Positions 38,024-45,431 of a stretch of DNA of 48,853 bases are shown one piece after another. The translations under genes and the position numbers were made by a program. The notes beneath the pieces were generated by a model. The model was given only the letters and a program-made list of their open reading frames with translations. It was not told the origin of the DNA and ran no database searches. The DNA lies in the NCBI GenBank assembly GCA_039800005.1, contig JBDLRN010000111.1, positions 1 to 48,853 on the forward strand, written 5' to 3'. Origin of the DNA: Casp-actino8 sp039800005 (GTDB lineage Bacteria > Actinomycetota > Acidimicrobiia > Acidimicrobiales > Ilumatobacteraceae). Position 1 is the stretch's first letter. The number at the start of each line of letters is the position of its first letter.

Positions 38024-38590
38024 TCAAGGTTTGGGCACTCGTTTTGGGTTGTCGGGAAACTCCCGGCCGGTCGAAGCTCGGAAGACGTCCTGGGTCAATG
38101 CGACGGCCTCGTCGTCGGAGAGCCCGGCGTACTCCCGAAAGAGACCGACACCGAGAGCGACGACCGTCACCCGCCGGGCAGCGAGCAAGGCAGCATCGGG
38201 CGGCAGCCCGAGAATTCGCTCCATGCGCTCACTCGCCGTCTTGATGAGCAACTCGTCCCGAAGTGCCAAGACTTCGTCCCGATGGTTCAACTGCATGTAG
38301 TTCAAGACTTGAAAGGCGATTCCCACGTCGCGACGAATACCGAAGTCGGCGAAGAAGAGGTCGCCTGATTCGATGATGTCGCTGAACACCTTTTTGAAGA
38401 CCGCGCCATAGAGGCCACCCTTGCCGCCGAACCACTCGATGATCAGCCGAGGGCCGTGACCCGATTCGCGAGCGACGTCGCGAAGGGTCACGTCCTTGGG
38501 GCTGTGCGTTTCGAGAAGTCGAAGAGTGGCATCGAGAACGTTCCTCATGCCCTCGTTGCGAGGGGTGGGGAGAGATCGTCGTTGGGCCAC
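38024..38590 (-). CDS. TetR-family transcriptional regulator
   Basis: A 188-aa regulator. The N-terminal helix-turn-helix is VLDATLRLLETHSPKDVTLR then DVARESGHGPRLIIEWFGGK (about residues 18-57), and the C-terminus is a helical ligand domain. It lies 8 nt downstream of the LPVTG beta-helix gene on the same strand and is probably cotranscribed, so it is a candidate regulator of that gene. A palindrome overlies the operon's -10 box at 41714-41741. The start is GTG 38590; no TAnnnT box is at leaderless distance, which supports readthrough. Ligand unknown. Confidence 0.85.
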   Translation of the reverse strand: MAQRRSLPTPRNEGMRNVLDATLRLLETHSPKDVTLRDVARESGHGPRLIIEWFGGKGGLYGAVFKKVFSDIIESGDLFFADFGIRRDVGIAFQVLNYMQLNHRDEVLALRDELLIKTASERMERILGLPPDAALLAARRVTVVALGVGLFREYAGLSDDEAVALTQDVFRASTGREFPDNPKRVPKP

Positions 38591-38598
38591 GGGTCAGG

Positions 38599-41500
38599 TC
38601 ATTCGCTTCGAAGTCGCCTCACTCTAGAGCGGCACCTCACCAGGCCACTCAGACCGATTCCGAGGAAGAGCGTCCACAAGGCGATGACGGTGGTGGTCGA
38701 CTCGTTCGATCCGGTGACCGGCAACTGAAGTGGAAGCGTTGAGACGTCGATGCCGAGCCAGAGGGTCACCGGATCGCCGTTGGCGGCGGTCATCTCCAGA
38801 CGCAAACGGTGTGGGCCGGCCGGAACGCTACGCGGGATGTCGAAGGTCGCATCCAAGAGTCCGGCGGCATCGACCTTGGCCTCGCCGAGGCTGGTGGGTG
38901 TCGAGAACAGCGTGGCGACCGTCGATGTGTTCGGCTTCAATCCGGTCAGGTCGATGGCCAAGGTCGATCCCGGGGTCACCGACAGCGTGCGTGGGGTGTT
39001 GAGTTGCGGCGATCCGAGGGTTAGTGCGAAGTCGACCGGTCCGATCGTCCCGCGAATGGTGTTGTCGTTGCTCCACGACATGCTCGGCTCGACGACGCGG
39101 CCTCCCACGTAGGCGAGCGACCCACCGGTGGGAATCGTCGGCGGTGTCGACGGGTTCACGACCGGTGTGGTTGGTGTCGTCGGCGGTGTGGGCGTCGAGG
39201 GCGTGAACGGAGCCGGGTTGGGCTGCGGGTTGTTCTGTTGAGGAGCGACGCAGGGATCGGTCGCGTGGTGCGACAGGAGGAACGGCCGACCCTCACCGTC
39301 GCAGATGCCCCACACGTTCTGACTGGTGGTCGGATCCTCCCAACCGTCGACGATCGCCCAACTGGAGTTGTCGAAGAAGTCGAACGACTTCATGTCGGTC
39401 GCCGAAGTGGCGGTGATGTTGGGCTGGGTCCCGCCTTGATCACTCAGTCCACCGATCGGATCCAGTCCGTCGATTCCTGCGAGTCCGGCTTCCCAGAAAG
39501 AGGTGGAGATCATGGTCGATTCACCCCGGCCCACGAGACCGCCGATGATGTTGACACCCGAAATCGACATACTCGAGTAAGAGTTCGAGACGACGAGACC
39601 ATCGCCGTCGGCATCAGCACTTTCATGCCAACCAACCAGACCACCGGTGTCGACACCTGTTGCGGTGATGGAACCGATGGCGTACGAGTCTCGAATGTCC
39701 GTATCGTCGATCCAGCCGCCGATTCCACCGATGTCGTCGACACCGGTGATAGTGCCATCGAAGTACGAGCGTTCGATGATGGTCGTCGCGTACGGACAGG
39801 CGACGACTCCACCGAGATAGCTACTGGTGGGTGCGTTGATCGTTCCTGTGAAGGACGAATCGGAGACAACTGTGCCGTTGTCGGTCTCGCCGGCGATTCC
39901 ACCGTGGCAGCCACCGTCATCGACCGGGATCGAGATGGTCCCCGAGCCGTGCACGTTGTCGATCATCGTGTTCGATGCCAATCGGACGAGGCCTGACGAT
40001 GCGTAGTCACCGGTCACCGTTGCCGAAAACGAGAGATCCTTGATCGTGGCATTGTTCGTATAGGCGAGGAATGCGGTTCGGCCTCCGGAGATCTGCAATC
40101 CGGTGATCGAGTGACCGTCTCCGTCGTATGTTCCAGTGAACGGCGTGCCCGACGACGCCGGCCCCTCCCAGAGAGCGTTCCAGGAGATGTCGGCCGTCTG
40201 GCGATAGTCGGAATCAAGACTGCAGAGCCCTTGGCGGAAGACTTCGAGATCATCGGCATCGCTGATGAGGTAGGCCCCATTGCTTGACGACAGGAGGCAA
40301 TTGTCGACGGTGATGCGAGCACTCACCACTGTTGCGTTGGCATCGGTCGCCGTGACGACGATCCAGGGAGTGACGAGGGTTGATGTAGGTGTACCTCCGA
40401 TGGCCCCGGTCGACGACGAGAAGGTGACCCCTGCTGGCAGTGGACCGGTTAATTCGGTGGCAACTCGCATGACGATCGGTGTAGTGAGACCGGACGGGGT
40501 GATGACGGGCGAGGACGCGATCGGAACGTTCGCGACGAGCGACAGATCACCACTCGCAGTGAGCGACGAGCCAGATGCGACGTATTCGACCGCTCCGGCA
40601 TCGCATGTGGATCCGGCTCGGGACACCCCTTGCTGGTCGTTGGCCGAACAGTGGGCCGAGGGAATGGCATCAATGGCCGTGCTTCCGGCACCGATCGAGT
40701 AGGTAGGCGTAGGTCCGCCCCACGGGGCGAGTATGCCGAGCTGCAACGAAGCCGATGTCACCACGGCTTGTTGGTTGTCCAGGCAATCGCTGCTTGTCGA
40801 CACGTTTGCAACGGGTTGACCTTCGTTTACTGCACACAGAGTGCCGGTGGTGGAGAACAGTGGGGTGTTGGCGATCAGATTGCTTGTGAGGGCGACCTTA
40901 TAGGTGGCATTTCCACCGTTGGTTCCAATGTTGTCTACGAAGGTCGAGTTCCGCGCGTTCAGCGTTGCGAACGAACCATTCAGCGCTCCGCCTTCGCGTG
41001 AGGCATGGTTTTCGACGAAAGTACTCGTTGACACATCTGCTGTGTTCCCTCCGATGGCGATGGCTCCACCATCGATGGCACTGTTCTTGAAAAACGTACT
41101 GCTGGTGACGTTCAGTGTTCCGCTCCCCCCACCGAAGAGCGCGATGGCACCGCCGTGGTGGCGTGCTCGATTGCCAACGAACAACGAGTCGGTCACAGTG
41201 AGAATTGCATTGGTGTGGACCTGGATCCCGGCTCCGTTGTCGAACTCCCCGGTGGTTCGCCCGTTGCGGAACTGCAGATTGGAGATTGCAACCGTGCTGC
41301 CCGCAACCGAGATGTTCATGACTCGAGTCGTGCCGCCGCCGTCGAGAATCGACAGGTGAACCCCGTCGCCGGTGAAGGTCAGGGACTTCGTGACATCGAC
41401 GGTGTTCCCGATCGAGTACGTGCCAGGGCAGATACGGATCGTGTCCCCCGACACCGCGGCGGTGATCGCCGCCTGGATCGGCGTGTGGTCGGAGCCGACG

Positions 41501-41676
41501 AATCCGGGATTCGAGCATGTTCCCCCACCAGCTCCCGTCGGAGTACCTGAGGTGGCCACGAACCAGGTCTCGGGGCCCACGGCATGAGCCAGGGGGGTCG
41601 GGCCCAGGACGAGGGCCGAGGCCACCAGGGCCAGTGCCAAGGAAAGCCCACGAAGAGGGGTGAGTGATCGAAGCAT
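38599..41676 (-). CDS. LPVTG-anchored surface protein with beta-helix and GLUG-like repeats
   Basis: A 1025-aa exported protein. The signal peptide (LSLALALVASALVLGPTPLAHA) is followed by a parallel beta-helix: IQAAITAAVSGDTIRICPGT, then repeated NST/SSTF-type turns to about residue 360. Next come an Ig-like putative segment (about 375-455), a GLUG-like repeat region (DGDGHSITGLQISG, GGLVGWHES, GGLVGRGEST; about 515-745) and a Pro/Thr/Asn linker. A pre-anchor Ig-like module (about 880-980) precedes LPVTG (residues 985-989), a hydrophobic helix and an Arg-rich tail, the sortase signal. It probably binds surface polymers or other cells. It is followed by a TetR gene 8 nt downstream. Confidence 0.9.
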   Translation of the reverse strand: MLRSLTPLRGLSLALALVASALVLGPTPLAHAVGPETWFVATSGTPTGAGGGTCSNPGFVGSDHTPIQAAITAAVSGDTIRICPGTYSIGNTVDVTKSLTFTGDGVHLSILDGGGTTRVMNISVAGSTVAISNLQFRNGRTTGEFDNGAGIQVHTNAILTVTDSLFVGNRARHHGGAIALFGGGSGTLNVTSSTFFKNSAIDGGAIAIGGNTADVSTSTFVENHASREGGALNGSFATLNARNSTFVDNIGTNGGNATYKVALTSNLIANTPLFSTTGTLCAVNEGQPVANVSTSSDCLDNQQAVVTSASLQLGILAPWGGPTPTYSIGAGSTAIDAIPSAHCSANDQQGVSRAGSTCDAGAVEYVASGSSLTASGDLSLVANVPIASSPVITPSGLTTPIVMRVATELTGPLPAGVTFSSSTGAIGGTPTSTLVTPWIVVTATDANATVVSARITVDNCLLSSSNGAYLISDADDLEVFRQGLCSLDSDYRQTADISWNALWEGPASSGTPFTGTYDGDGHSITGLQISGGRTAFLAYTNNATIKDLSFSATVTGDYASSGLVRLASNTMIDNVHGSGTISIPVDDGGCHGGIAGETDNGTVVSDSSFTGTINAPTSSYLGGVVACPYATTIIERSYFDGTITGVDDIGGIGGWIDDTDIRDSYAIGSITATGVDTGGLVGWHESADADGDGLVVSNSYSSMSISGVNIIGGLVGRGESTMISTSFWEAGLAGIDGLDPIGGLSDQGGTQPNITATSATDMKSFDFFDNSSWAIVDGWEDPTTSQNVWGICDGEGRPFLLSHHATDPCVAPQQNNPQPNPAPFTPSTPTPPTTPTTPVVNPSTPPTIPTGGSLAYVGGRVVEPSMSWSNDNTIRGTIGPVDFALTLGSPQLNTPRTLSVTPGSTLAIDLTGLKPNTSTVATLFSTPTSLGEAKVDAAGLLDATFDIPRSVPAGPHRLRLEMTAANGDPVTLWLGIDVSTLPLQLPVTGSNESTTTVIALWTLFLGIGLSGLVRCRSRVRRLRSE

Positions 41677-41713
41677 GACCGACCTTTCTGAGTTGCCAAC
41701 GCGAAGAACCGTC

Positions 41714-41741
41714 GGTTACTCAGAGTAATCATGGGTTACTC
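41714..41741. promoter_or_regulatory. Candidate operator: TTACTC-A-GAGTAA plus third half-site
   Basis: A palindrome at 41716-41728 and a direct repeat of GGTTACTC at 41714-41721 and 41734-41741 (20-bp period, same helix face). The minus-strand -10 TACTCT (41727-41722) lies inside it, with TTGCTT 17 bp upstream (41750-41745) as -35. Confidence 0.62.
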
Positions 41742-41750
41742 GCGAAGCAA
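41722..41750 (-). promoter_or_regulatory. Promoter TTGCTT-N17-TACTCT for LPVTG beta-helix gene
   Basis: On the minus strand. It gives a leader of about 40 nt ending in AAAGG before ATG 41676, so this gene is leadered, unlike its neighbours. Confidence 0.6.
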
Positions 41751-41811
41751 GGCCAGCCCGGACTGATCATTCGGCCCAAGTGAGACCGGTCGCTCGGCTC
41801 TCAGGCCGATT

Positions 41812-42759
41812 TCAGAGCCACTTGTTCCGTCGGAACAGCCGGTGCAGGGACAGGGTGATCCCCGCCATCAAGCCGACCACGACGAAATAACCCCACTCGC
41901 TCCGCAGCTCGGGCATGTTTTCGAAGTTCATGCCGTAGACCCCGGCGATCATGGTGGGAACAGCCGCCATTCCGGCCCAGGCCGAGATCTTGCGCATGTC
42001 CTCGTTCTGCTTGACGGTGATCAGGGCCAAGTTGGCCTGGAGGGCTGCGTCCATGATGCGGTCGAGTGCTTCGACCTGGTCGAGAACGCGCAGGAGGTGA
42101 TCACGGACGTCGGAGAAGTCGAACCGAAAGCCACTGTCCACGTGAGCCACGGATCCGGACGCGAGTTCCGTGAGGGGCTCGAGCATCGGAGCCACTGCCC
42201 GTCGGAACTCGATGAGCTCTCGCTTCACCGCGTACAACTCTTGCGGAACTGCTGGGACGTCGTCGTCGAACACTGAATCCTCGATCGCCCGGACATCGCG
42301 TGCGATCCGATCGCCGACGTCGATGTACTGGTCGACGAGACGGTCGATGATTTCGTGGACGACAGCCGTCGGCCCTTTGGCCAATCTTTCTGGTCGCGAC
42401 TGGAGGTCGGCTCGAATGGTTGCAAGAGGCATCGCTGCACCATGGCGTACCGACACGATCGACGAGTCGGTGACGAAGAGACAGAGGTCGCCGATGTTCA
42501 GCGGTCGGCCCGGTCCGACGTAGGCGACGGTTCTCACGACGATGAACGTGTGCTCGGCGAATTGGTCGATCTTGGGTCGTTGATGGGTGGTGACGGCGTC
42601 TTCGAGCGCGAAGTCGTTGAATCGGAAATGCTCCACCTTGTCGAGCAACTCGCGGCGTGATGGATCGAGCAAGCCGGTCCAACGAAAGGAGCCGCCTCCA
42701 GCCGGCCTCGACGTGTCCAGTCGAATCCCATCGAGGTACGTTGCGTCGTCGACGATCAT
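41812..42759 (-). CDS. corA: CorA-type magnesium/divalent cation transporter
   Basis: Inner-membrane channel for Mg2+ (or Co2+/Ni2+), acting as a pentamer. The 315-aa protein has a large cytoplasmic N-terminal domain with a long coiled helix (ELYAVKRELIEFRRAVAPML and onward), then two membrane helices at the C-terminus. The signature YGMNFENMPE follows the first helix (AAVPTMIAGV), and the tail RLFRRNKWL is basic. ATG 42759 was chosen because TACGGT lies 7 nt upstream; GTG 42768 would add three residues. It sits between two LPVTG genes without an obvious functional tie. Confidence 0.93.
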   Translation of the reverse strand: MIVDDATYLDGIRLDTSRPAGGGSFRWTGLLDPSRRELLDKVEHFRFNDFALEDAVTTHQRPKIDQFAEHTFIVVRTVAYVGPGRPLNIGDLCLFVTDSSIVSVRHGAAMPLATIRADLQSRPERLAKGPTAVVHEIIDRLVDQYIDVGDRIARDVRAIEDSVFDDDVPAVPQELYAVKRELIEFRRAVAPMLEPLTELASGSVAHVDSGFRFDFSDVRDHLLRVLDQVEALDRIMDAALQANLALITVKQNEDMRKISAWAGMAAVPTMIAGVYGMNFENMPELRSEWGYFVVVGLMAGITLSLHRLFRRNKWL

Positions 42760-42766
42760 GCCCGCC

Positions 42767-42772
42767 ACCGTA
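42767..42772 (-). promoter_or_regulatory. -10 box TACGGT for corA
   Basis: On the minus strand: TACGGT, 7 nt (ggcgggc), ATG 42759. Confidence 0.68.
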
Positions 42773-42881
42773 CTGAAACGTCGCGACCCGTCGAGCAGAT
42801 GAAACCGATCACTCGTTGGACCTTGTTGGGTTTCCGTACCCCAACTGATCTGAGGAACTGAACGGAACGTTTCGAGAGCCG

Positions 42882-44858
42882 TTACACGTTTCGACGTAGA
42901 CGTCGGCTGATGACACCGGCAAGGAGTAGCGACATGGCGAGCGGGACCAGCGACACGTCAGTTCCCGTCACGGGAAGTGTCAATGGCGCCACCGAAATCA
43001 CCTGGCGGACCCCTGTGCCACTGAGCGGCGCGTACAGCACCAGGGAGTGCGACCCGACCGTGATTCCGGAAGGCATCGAACCGGTGATGGTGACCGAGCC
43101 TGTCGCATCGGCCGTTCCGGATCCGATCAGTTGTGGTGTGGAATTCACCCACAGGTGAACGATCTCACCCGGTGTGAATCCGCCGTAGGTGACCGTGATC
43201 GGCTCACCTGGGCTCATGGTTGTGCCCGTCGAGCCAGCCAAGGGTGTCGATTCGGGCACCGTCGGCAAGGCCCGGATTGCGTCGGGTTCGGGGGCAGGTG
43301 GTGTCGACGATGGCGGCGTGGTGGTCGAGGGCACGACGACTGGTGCGTAGATCGGAGGGTCGGGACACAACGGCGGTCCGCATGTTCCGACGGTGCCCCA
43401 GCCGCCGACGCCGTCGACGGAGATGGGACTGCCGTTCCAGTCGGATCCCGCGATGGACGTGACGGTGATGGTGGTGGAATTCACGCGCGTGTAGGTGGCA
43501 AGAGCGTTACCGAACTTCACGCCCCCGGTGGCTGGCACCCCGATGAAACCTTCTCCGGAAAGCGTGGCTGGCAGTGAACCGACGACGTTCGAACCTTGGG
43601 GAGGATCCCAGGTCCACATGGCGACTCGGTCGGCCTCGGCGATTCCTCCGGCGTCGGCGAAAGCTCCACCCAGGTACACGTGCGTACCGTCGACGACGAT
43701 TGCCATCACATCGACGAAGTAACTCTGTAGCCCATTGCTAGTAGAGCTGTACCGAAGTGGTATCCATTCGTTCACACCTCCGTCCCATACACCGATTCCG
43801 TTCAGAGAGTTGTCGGCGCCATCGACGTACTTTCGGAAGTCGCCACCGGCATAGATCAAGTCACGATCACTGTCGACCGCGATCGATCGCACGAGATCCG
43901 GCCAATTTTCACCCAAACCCGATCCGAGCGCACTCCAAGCACTGGTGGACGAGTTCCATACGGCGATTCGGGCGGTACCGGGCACTGGCGCTCCGTTCGC
44001 ATTCGCGGCGTAATCGAACAAGCCGCCCACGACGAGGGTGTCGTCGTCTTTGGGTGCGATGGCGCGAACGGAAGCATTCGTTCCTCCGCCGAGTGCACTC
44101 CACTGATTTCCGTTCCAGACGGCGACCTTGCTGGTTCCGGCGACTCCGCCGGCGCTCGTGAAGTTACCTCCCACCACCAACTTGTCGTTCGACCAACGCG
44201 CTAGTGAATACGCCCGCGCATTCAGACCAGTCCCAAGTGCACTCGCGGTGACTTCCGACAAGAGAGCGATGCTGTTGGCCGGGACGGCTGCGCTCGCAGT
44301 GACGGAAGCGAAGCTGCCGCTGATGGCAATCGAGTTGTTCCACGGGACAACGTCTCCCTCCTCAAGGCCACCACTGTCCACGGAAGCACGTAGAACCCAC
44401 GATGAACCGTTCCATTCATAAACGTGGTCGGGGGCGTCACCGACGTTCGAATACACAGCGGCGACGAGAGTGTCGTCATCGAGAGCGGCCACTGAGAAGA
44501 CCTCTCCCGGGTCGAATCCGGACCCGAGTGCACTCCACGTACTTCCGTTCCAGACGGCGATGGCACTCGTGCTGGGGACGCCACCCATCCCTCGGAACTC
44601 TCCGCCGACGACGATCCGGTTGGTGCCCCACTTGGCGATCGACCAGACGGTGGTCCACACGCCGGTGTTGTCGGCCCCCGTGCCGAGTGCCGAGAACGAC
44701 CCCAACGCACCATCGGGAGCGGAGAGAGGGACGATGTCACGGCCCGAGCCATGGGCGGAGCCCGTGCTCCATCCGATGAGACCAACGACAGCCGCGATAA
44801 GAGTCGCAAGCCTCATGAAGCGGCCATGTGCTCGAGTGATGGCCAGAAACGATTTCAC
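42882..44858 (-). CDS. LPVTG-anchored surface protein with propeller-like repeats
   Basis: A 658-aa exported protein. A signal peptide (ATLIAAVVGLIGWSTGSAHG) is followed by six or so degenerate repeats of about 50-60 aa of the form VVGGxF...AVWNGSxWSALGSG (for example SAIAVWNGSTWSALGSGFD and KVAVWNGNQWSALGGGTN), which suggest a beta-propeller. A Pro/Thr linker (VVPSTTTPPSSTPPAPEP) leads to the pre-anchor module (ITVTYGGFTPGEIVHLWVNS) and LPVTG at residues 628-632, a helix and RRLRRNV. GTG 44858 is leaderless. The function is probably adhesion or ligand binding, unproven. Confidence 0.88.
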   Translation of the reverse strand: MKSFLAITRAHGRFMRLATLIAAVVGLIGWSTGSAHGSGRDIVPLSAPDGALGSFSALGTGADNTGVWTTVWSIAKWGTNRIVVGGEFRGMGGVPSTSAIAVWNGSTWSALGSGFDPGEVFSVAALDDDTLVAAVYSNVGDAPDHVYEWNGSSWVLRASVDSGGLEEGDVVPWNNSIAISGSFASVTASAAVPANSIALLSEVTASALGTGLNARAYSLARWSNDKLVVGGNFTSAGGVAGTSKVAVWNGNQWSALGGGTNASVRAIAPKDDDTLVVGGLFDYAANANGAPVPGTARIAVWNSSTSAWSALGSGLGENWPDLVRSIAVDSDRDLIYAGGDFRKYVDGADNSLNGIGVWDGGVNEWIPLRYSSTSNGLQSYFVDVMAIVVDGTHVYLGGAFADAGGIAEADRVAMWTWDPPQGSNVVGSLPATLSGEGFIGVPATGGVKFGNALATYTRVNSTTITVTSIAGSDWNGSPISVDGVGGWGTVGTCGPPLCPDPPIYAPVVVPSTTTPPSSTPPAPEPDAIRALPTVPESTPLAGSTGTTMSPGEPITVTYGGFTPGEIVHLWVNSTPQLIGSGTADATGSVTITGSMPSGITVGSHSLVLYAPLSGTGVRQVISVAPLTLPVTGTDVSLVPLAMSLLLAGVISRRLRRNV

Positions 44859-44864
44859 TCGCGC

Positions 44865-44870
44865 AACCTA
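44865..44870 (-). promoter_or_regulatory. -10 box TAGGTT for LPVTG propeller gene
   Basis: On the minus strand: TAGGTT, 6 nt (gcgcga), GTG 44858. Confidence 0.66.
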
Positions 44871-44993
44871 CTGGATTGCTCGGACCCCACAGGAGTGATC
44901 ATCCAGTTCGATTGGTCGCGTCAGTGCCCGCGAGGGGTGGGGACGAGAGTGCTGGTGATGCGTCTGACTCTCTGATCGAGAGCCGCTGATCTC

Positions 44994-45224
44994 TCAGAGA
45001 TTGGCGATGCTGATCATGATCTGCACCTGCATGGCGATCATCGCCAACGCGAAGACCAGACCGCCGGTGATGACGAGTTTCAATCGACTGTCGAACGCCT
45101 CCATCCGGTGTTCGAGCATGTCGATCCGGATGTTGAGACGTCGTTCGACCTCGGCCATTTGATCGACACGGACGACGTCGCCCCATCCGCTCGGCGGCAG
45201 GTGTTCCATGAGGGTGCTGGCCAT
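44994..45224 (-). CDS. Small coiled-coil protein with C-terminal membrane helix
   Basis: A 76-aa protein with no known function. Seen: a short N-terminal segment LMEHLPPSGWGDVVRVDQM, a heptad-like coiled coil (EVERRLNIRIDMLEHRMEAF) and one membrane helix (KLVITGGLVFALAMIAMQVQ). Similar small proteins with an LP-P-GW-DV start and coiled coil occur in actinobacteria, as far as I recall. ATG 45224 is preceded by GGAG 6 nt upstream. It is divergent from the LPVTG repeat gene across a 205-bp gap that holds an 18-bp inverted repeat. It may tether or cluster a partner at the membrane. Confidence 0.68.
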   Translation of the reverse strand: MASTLMEHLPPSGWGDVVRVDQMAEVERRLNIRIDMLEHRMEAFDSRLKLVITGGLVFALAMIAMQVQIMISIANL

Positions 45225-45263
45225 GGTGTCTCCGAGAACCTTCTGCAGCCCGAGGTGAGATCT

Positions 45264-45278
45264 GCCCCTTCAGGGGGC
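45264..45278. repeat. Small GC hairpin GCCCC-5-GGGGC
   Basis: A 5-bp stem in the 205-bp intergenic gap, upstream of the small membrane protein gene. Meaning unknown. Confidence 0.3.
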
Positions 45279-45390
45279 GGAGCGAAAGTCTCCAGTCCTC
45301 GTGAAGCAGGGCCATTGGAGCTACCGCATTCTCTCGCCATGTGCGGACATGTTTCCAGCCCTAGACCTGTTCGACGAGACCACAGTCCCA

Positions 45391-45431
45391 ATGTGTACAG
45401 GATACACAGAAAATGTGTATCCTGTACACAT
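45391..45431. promoter_or_regulatory. Perfect 18-bp inverted repeat over promoter and start codon
   Basis: Arms ATGTGTACAGGATACACA (45391-45408) and TGTGTATCCTGTACACAT (45414-45431), 5-nt loop GAAAA. Each arm contains TGTA-N5-TACA, so it is also a double operator. The right arm holds the -10 TATCCT (45418-45423), 6 nt before ATG 45430. A TGTACA 18 bp upstream of it (45394-45399) may be the -35. The TetR gene at 47279-47923 is a candidate binder. Confidence 0.78.
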
